Below are positions 50,219 to 63,252 of a stretch of DNA of 64,000 bases, one piece after another. The stretch comes from Pipra filicauda (Eukaryota > Chordata > Aves > Passeriformes > Pipridae). The stretch is from contig NW_024103874.1 in assembly GCF_003945595.2 (NCBI RefSeq), forward strand, positions 1,994,001-2,058,000, in the 5' to 3' direction. The notes under the pieces were generated by a model, which had not been told where the DNA came from, searched no databases, and saw nothing but the letters and a program-made list of their open reading frames with translations. Every line of letters starts with the position of its first letter. The stretch's first letter is position 1. Made by a program: the position numbers and the translations under genes.

Positions 50219-52250
50219 ACTGTGTGATCCACTCCAATTTCAGCTGGAAGCACAACTTCTTTGGGCTCTTTTGAAACTGCCACTCTTCATCCTAAAATAT
50301 CTGCCCCTGGACTCAAGTGTTCACATAATAAATGCCTGTAAAAGCAGGTACTGAAGGCACAGGAGTTGTTTGGGAAGCTGTAGATTGGAATGTGACAGCA
50401 GTCACTGCTCTGAGCAATGAACTGGTCTTTTATTGACAAGGCCAAGTCTCCTAATCACCACAAAGATATAAAACCAAATCAGACACAGTGTTTTGACCTG
50501 GCACAGGTCAGTAGAGTTCCCAGTTCATCTTCAGATTCATTCCTTCATTTTAAAAGTACTTAAGAACTGAAGGGCCTGGAGGAGGCTGTGTTTTCCTAAA
50601 ACTAGGACCTTCCTGCCATCCAACTTTTAAGCAGAATTTTTCTAATATCCTTATAGTGCCAGGTACCAGAAACTTCTGACACACCCAGAGGGAGTTCAGG
50701 GGTAAAAGTTCCTCTCCCTCCAAGGATTTCAGAAATGCAGCTGTTCTACAGCATATTTGGCAATGCACACTTTGTTTTTACTTAAGGCTGTAGCTTGCAC
50801 TGAATACACATCTAGGAAAAGGAAACTGATCTCCTTGCAGTATTCAAAGATATTTTTTTTTAGGTTCTTAACTCCCTCAGTGGTTAATATTTGTAAAACA
50901 GCTCAGGAAAAAAAAAAATCATCATAGAAAATGAGAGATTCTCTGCTGAAGGGCCTCAGACCCCAGGCTCTCCTGGTTTACAGTGCACGTTGTATAAATA
51001 TTTATTTAAAAGAAATGAAGTGCTGCTATTACTGTGCACACACAAAAAAGTCATTCTGCAACATATGTTTTCCCCAAACATGATTCTGTAAGATGATGAT
51101 ACTGTTTTGTTTGGTGTGTTAATTCAGCCATTGGATGTAGGATAATGAAAAGCAGCTCAAACTCTTTGCTTTTAATTTATAGGTGCTTTCATGAGGAAGA
51201 GGCCCCTGTTCTTCAAGCTGTTCTGCACAACTTGTCAGGGGGAATTGGAAACAAGAAGATGAAAGGTAGTATCAGCATCCCTTAATTCTGTATAGTTAGT
51301 TCCTATATCGCATTTTAGTAACTCATTTGAACAGAATCACCACAGAGTGGAAGAGATTTCAAGAAAAAAATTTAAGAGCAGGTATGAAAAGGATTCAGGA
51401 GAATCTATAATTAAAGCCACATGCAGAACTAGAGCACAGTGTTCTTGTGCTTCCTTTCAATAATACTTCATAACCCTAAGGATATTATCTCAGTCAGGGG
51501 CCTGTTGAGCAGGACAAAAGAACATCCATATCCCAAACCTCTTTAAAGTCTGTGTTTGGCAGGATAAGACAAGGGAGGGATCTTCAACACTATTTTGTGT
51601 TCAGGGTGTGGGCTTATAAAGACATACAGAACTTAGAGCCAAGTCTTGTGCTTTCATGAAGGAACAATTAAGATCTGAAAAGGCCTCTGAAAAAAAAAAA
51701 ATAAACCCCAACAGCCTACATCATACCATGAAGAATTTGGAGCTCTTTTTAAGCAACACAAAGTTCTAGGAAGCTTTGCTGTATTTATAATTTGTGGGTT
51801 TGCCTGAGCAATACACCTGCAAACCTTGTAAGACTCTGCTTCTCCCCATCAGCTGTCCCTGTCCTCTAATTTTGAACTTTGGGTGAAATACTTGGATAAA
51901 TTCTGTGGCACTACCTGCACTTTATTGACACCAGTCAACTAAAGGGATACTCTCACAGAGAGGATGGTACCACATGGAAATAGTACATAGGAAGAAGCAT
52001 GGGAGAGAAAAGTCTTTCTGAATAGGAGTTTCTTAGAACAGATACTGGGATTGTGCTGAAAGAAGTATGGTGAGACAAATAAAGGAGAGGGGAAAAGAGG
52101 AAAAAAACTGTCCTGCAATTAGCAAATATTACACCTTAATGAGAGGGCATAATAAGGGGAGACGGGGTTGAAAAAATAGATAAGAATTGAAGTTGCTTGG
52201 ATATCAAAAATTAATTTATATAGGGAAAGACTTGAGATTTACGAAGTATT

Positions 52251-52560
52251 TTTAAAACTGCCAGCTCACGGAGAGAGAAAATGCAGCTGAGTTAAAGCCC
52301 TCGAAAGCCTGACGCAGCTGCAGCAGCTCCGTGTGATAAGGAGCAAATGTCACTGCTCCAGATGGACCTTTGCACGCTGTCAAGCTCCTTCCTAAACCCG
52401 GGATTTTGGGAAAAGCCAAGTCCGGGGCGGGCTCGGGATCCCGCGGCCGCCCCCGCGTGGGCACCGAGGGCATCGCTCCCTGCACTGCCAGGGCAGGATC
52501 CCAAATCACCACTTTAATGAGCGGGATTTTAATTGTCTCTGCGATTTCACAGCAGAATAG
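52251..52560. promoter_or_regulatory. CpG-dense spot with NotI site, possible small promoter or exon
   Basis: About 70 bases (52419-52490) carry roughly ten CpG dinucleotides, including the NotI site GCGGCCGC at 52443-52450, in a region otherwise poor in CpG. The flanks (52260-52400) also hold several isolated CpGs. A minus-strand frame of 148 codons (52252-52698) spans the spot but is not recognisable. The spot is far smaller than a usual CpG island. It could be a minor or lncRNA promoter, an unmethylated regulatory element or a GC-rich exon. Confidence 0.3.
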
Positions 52561-55500
52561 CGGGGGGATTTTACGTCCAATGCCCAGGCTGAATGTCTCT
52601 CCTATCTTTCTCAGCCAGTGCACTCTCCAGAGAGGACAAATAACCCATGTTAGGTGCCGAAATCCATGGGAGCTCATATCTCTGCTCAGGCAAAGCACAC
52701 ACGTTCTGAGGTCCAGACTCAGCTGGTGACAGCAGCACTCTGTCCTGCTGCCTTCCCATGGGAGGACAAAAGGTTTCCCTGATATTAATATAGGTTATGT
52801 CACTGCCACAGGGAGAGGAAGCTTCCTAATGCAAGAGAACAGGAAAGGTATGAAGCACAGAAAATTACACACAATTCAACTCACCAGCATCTGCTCAACT
52901 GTTTATGCAAATGACTTGTTCCTTATTTCTCATGAGAGAGGGGAAATCAATTAAAAAAAAAATGTAGAGGTGTTGGAAGGAGTTCCACCTCAGGAAGAAC
53001 AGAGCTGTCTGAAGCTCCTGCCTTGTGAGTGCAAGGAAGGAAAAGAAACTAAATTATAAAGCAAGAAATTCTGACTTGCGATTGGAGGACTGGGTGTCAC
53101 TGGGGGAGCATCCAGGAGGAAATGTGAATATACAGGCATTGCTAATTCTTCCATCAGCACTTTGAAGAGCTCCCTCCTTGGAGGAGGGACAGAAAGAGGT
53201 GCAGAGAAAGAGGTCAAGCTCTTAACCCAAGGCAGACACAACTAGTGGAGCAAAATGCAGCAGCTACAAAACTTCCACAGCAAAATGGTATCCTGTGGTT
53301 TGGAGATGCCTTCTTAAGGCTTTACAGGTTTAAGTGTGGTCTTAGCCCAGCACAAAACAAACCTTGGTACTACCTGAAAAACATGGATTTGGTCAGTCAT
53401 GTATGACAAAGGCTTTTCCCAAGGAATGTTTTAGTGCACATCTTTCAAAGGGGCTCATCTCCCTCTCAAACACCTGTGGGAGAGCCAAATTTCCAAAAAT
53501 GCTTCATGCTGTCTGTCAAAACCAGCATTTGCTGAAACGTACTCTTCAAAATCTGGACATTTATGTGGGTTCCTAAATGCAATACATTTTTTAATCTCAA
53601 CTTTGACCCTGGAAGCCCCATATTTCCATGGTTCAGATACAGTGGGAGCAGCACAGTTACTCATTACTTCTGCATTCTAATTCTTGCCTACAAGCAGTGT
53701 ACCATTGGTATCTTTGAGATGTGTTCAAACAGACCTACCGTGCCTCTTTTGAATTTCCTTTTGGAAGTGGATCATGTCACTAGAACTCCTAATATGCTGT
53801 GTTTGTATTAGCCCAGCCCTTCTCCTGTTATCAACAGAGGGACATGGGGAACATGAACATTATCAAGACATTCACTGGCCAGGGACAAAAGATTCTTAGT
53901 CACAAATCTGGCAAGCTCGAGAATTTGAACCGTAAACAAAGAGAAATATAGATCTGCACATTCAAAAAAATGAATTGGACAAATTCCCTGGCTTTAGTTC
54001 CAGTTGTGAAACTCCCTTTGTTTCATTCTCTCTGCACTCGCCGTGTCGGAAGTTTGTGACCTATCAATCAATGAAGTATTAAGAGTAACGATTAAGGACA
54101 TATTTATGGGAGCACCATGTGTAGCTCTTGGCATCGTGCACAGCCCCAGCCTCCCTCTGAGCCCACTCATTTCTCTCTGAGCATTTTACTCCTCAAAGAA
54201 TGGCCCTACTGTCAAATTAGTCATTTAACCATTGACAGAATGCCTGCTTCTCTCATTTTAAATTTGTAATCTGTGTAGGAATAACTGGTTGATTCAGGCA
54301 CTTATGTGGGCAGGCGGCTTTCAGTGAATCATTAATGGAGAGCGAATTTTAAGCACAAAAATCAGTAGAGACACAGCAGAATTTGGCCTGGTATTTATTC
54401 CTAAAATGAGGGACAGACCCTTTGGCTCTTCAGCTGGTCTTGCCCACAGGAGGAGGGGATCTTGCAGCTCCTGGTTTCACTGAACAACGTTGTTGTTCCA
54501 GCCAAATCCTGAGATCACTGCTCTTCCCATGCAAGTGCAGAGTTAATTCCTGGAGCTAATGCAAGTTTGGCCATAAGGTTCAAGGATACATTTTCAAGAG
54601 TGTTATCTGATAATCTGATTCTTAAGTCCAGAAAAGAATGGAAGGGGGAAGGTGGACACAAAATCTGGGATCGAAACAGAAGGGAAAGAAGGTAACTAAG
54701 ATCCTAGAATGGGATTCCAAAGATCTAGTTTCAGATTTCCTAGATGATTTAAAGAAATAAATACATTTTATCTTCATAATCCCTCATCTCCCCATTTTAC
54801 CTATTTCTGCTTTATTTATAAAGGTGAATTAAACCCCAGAGAGGAGAACTGGTTTTACTACACAAGAACACAGCACAGCTGTAGGAATTCCTTGCTCTAA
54901 TACCAGCAAAATAAGAGAAAGATCATAATAAAGATAAAAAATCAGATTCCTCTCCCGTCCCATGTTTGAATATTCCGAACTTTGGCAAGTTTTAATTTTG
55001 GATTTACACTTTGGAATTCCAACACTGATTTTAAACACTGAAAGTCTGGGGACAACTTTGCATTTGCTGAGTAGAGCAGACGAGAAATACAACAGTGACT
55101 GAAACAAATTCTGCCAGTCACAATGGAAAGACACAGAATGGGGGAAAATGGAGAAAAATAAGAGTTCAGGAAAGTTGTTAAAGGAAAAAAAAAGAATGGA
55201 AATTGTGGAACATAAAAATAAGAATGGAAATAAATTGATAAAAGAAACCCAGAAGTTGAAAAGAGTTTAGAGAATCAAGGGATGGATCTGAAAAAAAAAG
55301 ACAAATACAGGGTCATCAAGGAATCTTAATTGATAATTTTGACCTTATTAAAGTGTCATGTGAGGTTGGTTTTTACAAGAAATAGTAATTTTTTTCATGG
55401 GAATCAACCCCCAAATTGTAGGGGAGGACTTACCAACATTTACAGTATTTTGCTGTTTTCCTCTGTGAACTGAGATTTAACAGGAAAACACGTGGCCAGG

Positions 55501-58500
55501 CATAACATCCCTTATCTCAGTGTCATGGTGACCCTCAATCTCTGAGATAAAGCTGAGATAAAAGGCTGCAAGGCAGAGCTGCAGAGCCCACCTGTGTGTG
55601 CAAAGGCTCAGGGAAGCAGTTGGGGTCTTTATCCACTTCTGTGAGCACCCACACGTGACCCTAAAGCTCTGGGGAAAGAGGGCAGATGTGTTCCCTGTGC
55701 TGACCAGACTCTGATGGGGTCACACACGCCAATTAGTGGGTACCAAGAGTGCTGCAAACAGTTCCCCCCCTTCCTTTCCATGCAAACCTGTTTCCTTGAG
55801 AGCAGCAGTGAAAAGGGGTTTGCCCATTCCACTCTTAGTGTTCTGTTGCCTTTCAGTCCCAAACGACCTCTGCTCCCCCTGAGCCCGACACAAACAACCT
55901 GCACTCCTCAGGAAACGGTGGGACATGGAACAATGTCAACGTCCTAAGAGACTTTCTAGTTTTCACACAGTTTGTAATCATATATCTTTAATAATACCAA
56001 TGCTTTTATTGTGTAAATAGTGTATTAAGTACTATTTAGCTTTGCTTTGTTGGTCTCTTCTCCCTGTGTTTTACCTCCACGATGCCATCCCTCCTGCCTC
56101 ATCAGCCCTGCAACTCCCTCAGGTTGGAACAATCCATTTGCAGGGCACGAGGAGAGACAGAAGAGGGGGAAAGAGGGAAGATAAAAGCAGGAACAAAGCC
56201 TCCTATGATTACAAGAGGCAGAAGATCAAATAGGAACTTTAATAGTAGCAAACTCAGGACAGGCTTAATAGTTGCAAATTGTGCCAAGTGCTCTGCACAC
56301 CAATGTGCAGCAACGCTCCGAAATTAATCTAAGGAAAAGCTGCTAAAGGTGGGGGGAACCTACCAGAGTGATAATGCATCATGGAGAGCTGTCACAAGAA
56401 ATGAAAGTACAGCAGCAATTAGCAGACAGAGTTCCAAGCACTGTGCCACTTTCCCCATTTTAATTGTACTTCATCTTAGTCAGAAGCTAAACTCAAACTG
56501 AACTCTGCTGGAGATGGCAGAATTGACTCATTTTGAAGAACACAATGGCCTAACAGTTAACTTCTACTTTTCCAACAAAATAAAGAGTAGGAGTTTAAGA
56601 AAAGAAACGCAGGGAGGAAGAACTGGGAGCAGCGATGGCTCAGAATAATTTGCTCAGAACACTGTTCGTGTTCTAAAGGAAATCCCTGTAAAACTCTGCA
56701 ATACCTCCCATTGCTCTCTCTTAAATGCTTTCTTTGCATTTACACCAAGATACTGCTAAGGACTCAGCTGGTCCTGTTGACCAGATAGAGGATCAGCAGA
56801 GCTCTTCACTGTGATCCTTTTCCTGTTGGCTGGAAAGCCTCCATCCCCTCTGTCCCTCCTGGAGAATGGAATCCATGGAGAGTCAGAATGGACCCATGGC
56901 AACACCACTGGGGCCAGATGGGAGCTGCACAATGAGTAACACACCAGCAACAGGATCACTATTGATTCAGTGCCTATTGAAAACAAGGTTTGAAAAGTGA
57001 TTCATTTCTTTATTATGATTTTAGATGTCCAGAGACTGGAGAATAAGACAACACAGATCAGCCATTCCAAGTCCATCATTCCCTTAGTATCCCATTGCCC
57101 AGGACAACAACACAGAGTACTAACTCTTCCTATTAACCATTCAGAACATGAGGTTTTACCCCTAAATCATATCATTTTTATCATCATCATTTTCATAGGA
57201 TCACAGAACATCAGATATCAGAAAAGAAGCAAAGAAGGAATCCTTCCAAGAAGGGAATAAAGAATGATTCAGAGTGGAGGGGGTTTGAGTCTGGCCCTGT
57301 TCAGAGCCTTGTGAGCAACCATTTTATGTCAGTGACATGAAGAACTGGTAAAGGTCACACTGACTGTCAAATACCAGTGATATTCATTCCACTGGACCAG
57401 TTCCAGAGGTTCCTGACTCACTTTTTATTCTGCAAAACCAAAGGCCTATGAAAGGGGAAAAAAAACATCCCCAGCATAAATGTTGGACTGAGACTGAAGA
57501 ACTGGTTTCAACTCACTCCTTCATAAACTTGCCCTTCTTTAGGGCAAGTCACACGAGATGGCAACTAGAATCACGATTATGAATGAAAAACCATCTGATT
57601 TTTGCCTTTATTGTCCCTAACTGAGGTCCATAAGCAAATTGACTGAAGTTTAAAAAATGCACAGTATTTTGAGTTTTATGGTGGAATTCTTCATTCAAGT
57701 TGTTTCACACAGTGACTCTGGACAGGATCAGAAACGTACACCAAAATCTGAGACACCACTACCTGCAGAAGAAAAGCATCCACTGTACAGCTGAACAAAC
57801 CCAAAATAGTCCCATCATCACTAACTGGTAGACAGCCTCCTCCAGTGAAATTATTGCTATTGTGTTTCCCATGGAGAATTCAAAGTAAGAACCAGATGTC
57901 TCTCACTTTTCTGTAAATTCAAACCTAACTGAAGTGACAGCTGAATAACAGTGAAGGAGCTATTCTGAGAGCTCCCAGACAGCACATGGAAACCACAGCC
58001 TTTGTCTGCAGGTGTTTGGATTGATTTCTCACATGGACTATGACCAGTAATTATGCCACTGTGAAAAGAAAGAAGAACAAAAGCACACAACCCTCAGACA
58101 CCTCAAAGTACAATTTTAAAGCGAAGAAAAACTTTCATTAAATATTTCCCCAATGAATCCCTGGAATTTTGTCACTGCTACACCAGTAAAGTCGTGCAGA
58201 ACTACCACCAATCCCTTCAGAACTGTAAATTTTTAGCAGGTGTCAACAGTAAGAAGATTAAATATGACCATTGTATGCTTTAATAACAAGCCTCCACATT
58301 TCAGTCAACTGTGGGGTTTATTGCTTTTTTTCTTTTCTTGTTTTTGAGCTCTAACTATAAAGTGTAAACCCATTCCATGTCAGGCAGGAGAGCTGATCAT
58401 GGATGTCAGGAACAAGTGAGTGAGTCACCAAAGGAAAAAATGTGTGGGTTGGCCACCTTATCAAACATTGAAGAAAATGAGTGACAGAAATAAGAATCAA

Positions 58501-61500
58501 GGAGGTAAAGAAACTCTATATCCTGTTAGAATCATCTCCCTCCTCAGAAGACAAAGACACAAAACCTGAGGAGCAAAGACCACGGGGTGTTTCTGGTTTT
58601 AGACACATTCCAAGCACAGATGATTAAGAGTTTGTTGTCCCCACGATCCTTGTTTGTGTAGCAGATGAAAAGCACCCAGATGTCACCAAAACTCTCTGCC
58701 CTGCTCTGTCCATCACTCTCACACGCTGCCGAGCCAGCTCAGCAACAGATGGTTGAGTTCTGTCCTTCCAGGGCACTGCTTTGAGTTTTTTTTTAAAGGA
58801 GATATTGAGGCAATTCTTCTCTGCATTTTATTTAGGCCAGAAATTAAATTTATAATACAGAGGATGGCAGAGACTGGTTACAAGATTTTTTGATTTTTTT
58901 GTTTTAAATTCTCATGATTTATTGCAGGTTTTTTCTTTTTTCATTTAAACCAAGCAGCCAGAATTCATCGTGGCACTACCCTTCCATGGACTAGAATTTA
59001 TTTTTGGAGTGTAAAGCAACCTGTAAATTTATGGGTGCTACATAAATAAATAATCCAGCACTATTTGTGTAACTCCAAAGCATGTTGGCTTTTTCAAGTT
59101 CACATGATGAATCTGGAGTTGGGCCCAGGGTTTTTGGAACAACAACTTCCATATTGTTGCACTAGTGCAAGATGATTCTGTGGGCACAGAGATATTGAAA
59201 ACTCCAAAAATCCTTGAGCACAGTGGTGGTTGAGACACTCAGTATGGATGGAAATACCTCTTCCCTGAACAATCTGTTCTGGGGTTTGGGTTTTAGGGTT
59301 TTTTTTCTCTGTTTGAGGTTTATTTCCTTGCAATTGCCAAAGGGTTTTAGGACATCACACGAGGTCACCGTTTAAGGCAAATCACCCCTCTCTGCACAAG
59401 ACTGGTATGACTTAGACATTCAAATTTTCATTTTTTTTTGTTAGTGCTCTATGAAGCAGGAGCCTGCTGGCTTTTCAAGGACTTAACAAGTTCAACATTA
59501 AGGTTCTTAACTGCAATCCTGCCAAAATTGTGATTTTCCCAGCTCTTTTTGTTCTAGTTTGAAGGAAGAGACAAATCTCTTGGGTTTTTTATGAAACTAG
59601 ACCTTCATGCCACACAATCTTCTTCATGCTGTTTGCACAGTTTAGCATTTAAACAACTTAGGGTGTCTCCTGATGGAAGGCCAAATTTTCATCTAATCTT
59701 ATTTCAAAGGAGTTCAGTAGAGTTACTCCAGAAAAATAGTTTAGCCCATGGACTTTAACCAGAGCCCCTTTCTCTCTGCATATGTTTATCTCCAAGAGAA
59801 CCCACTAAGGAATTACCTTAAAATAATATGGATTCTTCACTGTGAAACACTCTTTGCAATAAATTAACCACTGCTGGGAAAATAAAAATGAGATAAAGAA
59901 TGCAGCTCATGCACATCAGACATGATTAGGAGCCAAGCAAAAGGCTTTCAGAACTAAATATATATTCAGCCAAAGTCAGGAAGAAATGCTACCACTGAAG
60001 AAAAAAGGATGAACACTAATGGAGGAGGAAAACAGGATTTCATGACAATTTTGAGCCTCTCCAGAACCCCAAAACAGGTTATAAGAATTTAAAGTAATAA
60101 AGGATTAACAAAAGATTAGGATTTTGGAAGCCTTAGGCCTTGCAAAGGCAGCTGGGAATGGCACATCTCCATCTCCCCCTTCCTTAACTGCTCTGAGCCC
60201 ATCACAGCCTTGGGGGGCCTCAGGGATTCTCCTCACAATCCTTTAGGGACAATTCTGCTGGGGGGACCCAGTTCAGTGAGAAGGGATGGATGCAGAGCTA
60301 AGAATTTAGGTTTCTTCCTTCATTAGGAGGCAAATCCTTCCTCATGGATAGCAAGGGGCTGCATGGATTGACACTGGTGCAGACTTTCCCTGGCAAATGC
60401 TGAGAACTGGATTCTTTCCTAATTCACAACAGTGTAAAGCAAAGATAAAGTCAACAGTTTCAGTGATATAAAAGTCATCATGGTACTTTTACAAAAACTA
60501 TTACCCTAAGCAATGATATGTGAAAAAGTAAATAAGAGAATTACTAGCACTGTAAAAGACCTTCTGAGTCCTTTTCCTCTTGCTGTAAATATGAAATGCT
60601 GAGTTTATTTTATTTATTTGAATATTCCCCTTCCAGAGTACACAGCTGAGGGACCAGCAGTGCTTTCTGCTGAGCTATGAGTCTCTCAAATTCATTTTCT
60701 CCTTAGCAATATTCACTGACCAAATTAGAAGGCTTGCCAAGTTTTCTCTGGCAGGTGATATTGGTAAGTACTGGCAGCCAGTATTTCTGTACAAGGTTAC
60801 TATTACAACATACTTTTCTCAAATGTTTGCCAGTGCCTTGCTACAACTCTGTCCAGTTCTTGTAAGGAAAAAGACATATCAACATTTTTGTAACAGTAAG
60901 AATTCAGACTCAGCAGAAATTCAGGACTAAATCCTACAAATTCGACTCACATTAATATTCTTACTGGCTTATTGGATTTCCTCTGTGGCTGAAATACATC
61001 TCTTAGGACCAGCTACACAAGGTACTGAGCTCTTTAAGCAGGGAATAAGGGTATTTCTCTTAACTAGTCCCCTCTAAACATCAGTGCCCACTGGGCAGAT
61101 CCCCTCTACAGCCAAAGAACAGAAATAAGAACCTCTGAAGAGAGTCATCCCAGATAAAGTATCTCTGACAGTAATCCCAGGGATGCTTTAAAATATCCCT
61201 GTTCCCAGCTCTCTGTCCTTGACCTTAAGAAACCACTCTGAGATTAAGGACAGCACCTCATCCTCCTCTCTTCACAGTCAGCTCCCAGGTCCCCATCGGG
61301 TTTGTTGAGACATTGTACAGTCCATAAATCAGAGAACAGTTCCAAATTGGTTGATATTAAAAGTAAAATCATTCTCTACCCCTTATCACATAAAATGGAC
61401 CTAAAACATTTTAAGGAAGCAAATAAAACATAACACATCACCTGGAGCCCTGCAGGTAAACCACTGCTTCTGAATAATTTCACTTTCTAGACAATACACT

Positions 61501-63179
61501 TTCAATATCCACAATAACTCTCAGGCTGCGTTCATGTGTTACAGAAATTCTTGTGCTAACTTGAAGTTTAAAGCTCCAACACCATTTTTTCTGTGTCAGT
61601 GTTGCCTCTGGCTCAAATGTCATACTGACTTATTCAAAAGCAGAATCAGATGTGAACAACAACTCAGTAATTAGCCAGCAATTTGTATAAGAGATAAAAC
61701 ATCTTCATAGTCGGGGTATAATGGAAGCGCTATCGAAAGCTGTCTGAAAGCACCACGTGGAAACAGAGAGAAAGATGTTTGACCTCAGCTACACCAATTT
61801 CCCAAATAAAGCCTTAATAATAGCCTGCAATCACACTTGGCTGGGCATTATTTCCCAGACACGCAAGGTCTGCATTACAGGCCCAGGAGCAATGACTCAG
61901 TGCCAGCTGCCGTGATGGCACAGGGCAGCTTGTTATTCTGTCAGAAGTTGTTTCGTGCATGTTGTGAAAGCTTCCAGACATCTGATCCCTCAAGAAAACA
62001 TTCCCTGTGTCTAAGCAAGAAGGTAGGGTGTTTTCCCTATTTCTGAAAGATCATTTAAAGTTAATTTTCAGAGGTGGAGGAGAGAAATCAAGTCATTCTT
62101 TACTCAAAATACGCCTTAAAAAGCACTTTTTTAAAGACAAGACAGAAGCAAAGAGGGTGGAATGCTTTGCACCCAAAGGCCACACAAACACACGCGTTCC
62201 GTGTTCCCCCCATCCATCAGCACCGGATCACTGGGCACCTCTGAACTGCAGAACGAGCAGACAAAGCTAAAAGGCTGCCCAGCTTTTCTGCCTGGCCCTT
62301 GCCTGGATCCTCAGCTGCCCCAGTTCCCACGAGGTGCAGGGAGAAAGGGGAAAGCTGCCTGACTGGAGCAGTTCTCAGCCAGCCCATGGTGTGTGGCGGG
62401 AAAGCCCCGCCGAGCCCACCCTGTGATCACTGCCGGGCTCAGGCACTGCCTTTGTGTTGGTGCCTTTGTGTCCTCACGTCATATCTGACATCTAACAGGT
62501 CACACTTTCAGCAAAAGGCAAAGGTTTGGAAATGAATAATCATAATTTAGCAATTGGCTAAAAGTTTATACAGCTCGACTGAACATCATTTGTGCTGTGT
62601 ACCTGAGTTTCTCAGAGCTTGGCTCACCTCAAGGGATCTCCAGGGCTCCTCATTTCTGAACTCCCTGGAGACAAGTCCATCTCTTACCATGCTGACACTG
62701 CAGAGTCTGATCCTGGACAGTGCCCAGACTTTTAGAGGAGCAGCCAATGTTGGACATATTTTTCAAGATTAAACATTCTGAGGGAAACCAGCAATATTTC
62801 TTGTTGCAAAGTGATGAGGGTCTTAATTTTTCTGACGTGTATCATCTGGTTCTTCAGTCTGCTCTTTGCAAGAAGTGAGACAGGACTCAAACTGGACACA
62901 CACACTGCTGGTTTCAGTGGTTGTTACAATTTCTCATTTCCCACTGACACCCTTCAGATCACGCTCAGTGTTCACACCTCCTCAGTACCTTAGAACAACT
63001 GAGTGAGAGAGATCCAGGAGAGTGGAAAGTCTTGGACTTAAATCTTTCTGAAGAGGGAAAAATCACAGATAAAAATTTCCTGCTTGAGGAAATTAGAGTC
63101 TGTAAGGTAGACTCTACATGCCTGGCCCTTTTCAAACATGTAACTCCAGGATTATCTGTTCTAGGGTTTCCTGGCAACT
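52561..63179. other. Unique non-coding DNA, no gene recognised
   Basis: No frame shows a recognisable domain. A-rich and purine-rich sequence occupies much of 55130-55300. A perfect 12-base palindrome AACAACGTTGTT lies at 54483-54494 and a 14-base palindrome TTGCACTAGTGCAA at 59157-59170. A nine-base-pair hairpin (ACTTGCCCT, loop TCTTT, AGGGCAAGT) lies at 57527-57549. The candidate exon at 60637-60763 is listed separately. GC-richer sequence with scattered CpGs lies at 62190-62460. Confidence 0.55.
60637..60763 (+). other. Splice-bracketed segment in a 102-codon open frame
   Basis: An acceptor-like aatattccccttccag ends at 60636 and a near-consensus donor, ttg|gtaagta, follows 60763. A second possible donor, gcag|gtgata, follows 60754. 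The frame is open from 60622 to the TAA at 60928-60930, about 102 codons, with no early ATG. It includes LKFIFSLAIFTDQIRRLAKF. I do not recognise the sequence. Several frames of this length are expected by chance in a window this size, so only the splice bracketing makes it notable. Confidence 0.2.
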
Positions 63180-63252
63180 TCTCCATGTGAGACTGGCCTC
63201 TGTCAGAGGTATGTGTTGGACTAGATGGCCACAGCCATCACTGTATAATGGT
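63180..63252 (+). mobile_element. Ancient CR1-like 3' tail
   Basis: The stretch gactggcctctgtcagaggt followed by gttggactagatggccacag resembles the old amniote CR1-type tail. That tail usually has a ggccactgtcagagacagga-like string and then ctggactagatggaccattgg-like sequence. It is short and diverged, consistent with an insertion much older than the other CR1 copies here. Confidence 0.55.

Larger units (their letters stand above)
42119..52250. other. Unique non-coding DNA, no gene recognised
   Basis: No recognisable protein domains occur. Items described separately are the POU-type palindrome at 43054, a purine run at 43311-43359, the open frame at 44217-44855 with its 25-bp repeat, a possible MIR remnant at 47881-47960 and the paired hairpins at 50173-50218. 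A GC-richer patch at 46090-46710 leaves several overlapping frames open (up to 177 codons), which is expected from composition. Confidence 0.55.

Noticed and set aside
54785..54860. Possible inverted MIR remnant (catctccccattttacc and ccagagaggagaac)
   Set aside because: The matching words are short and separated by unrelated sequence. Too weak to annotate.
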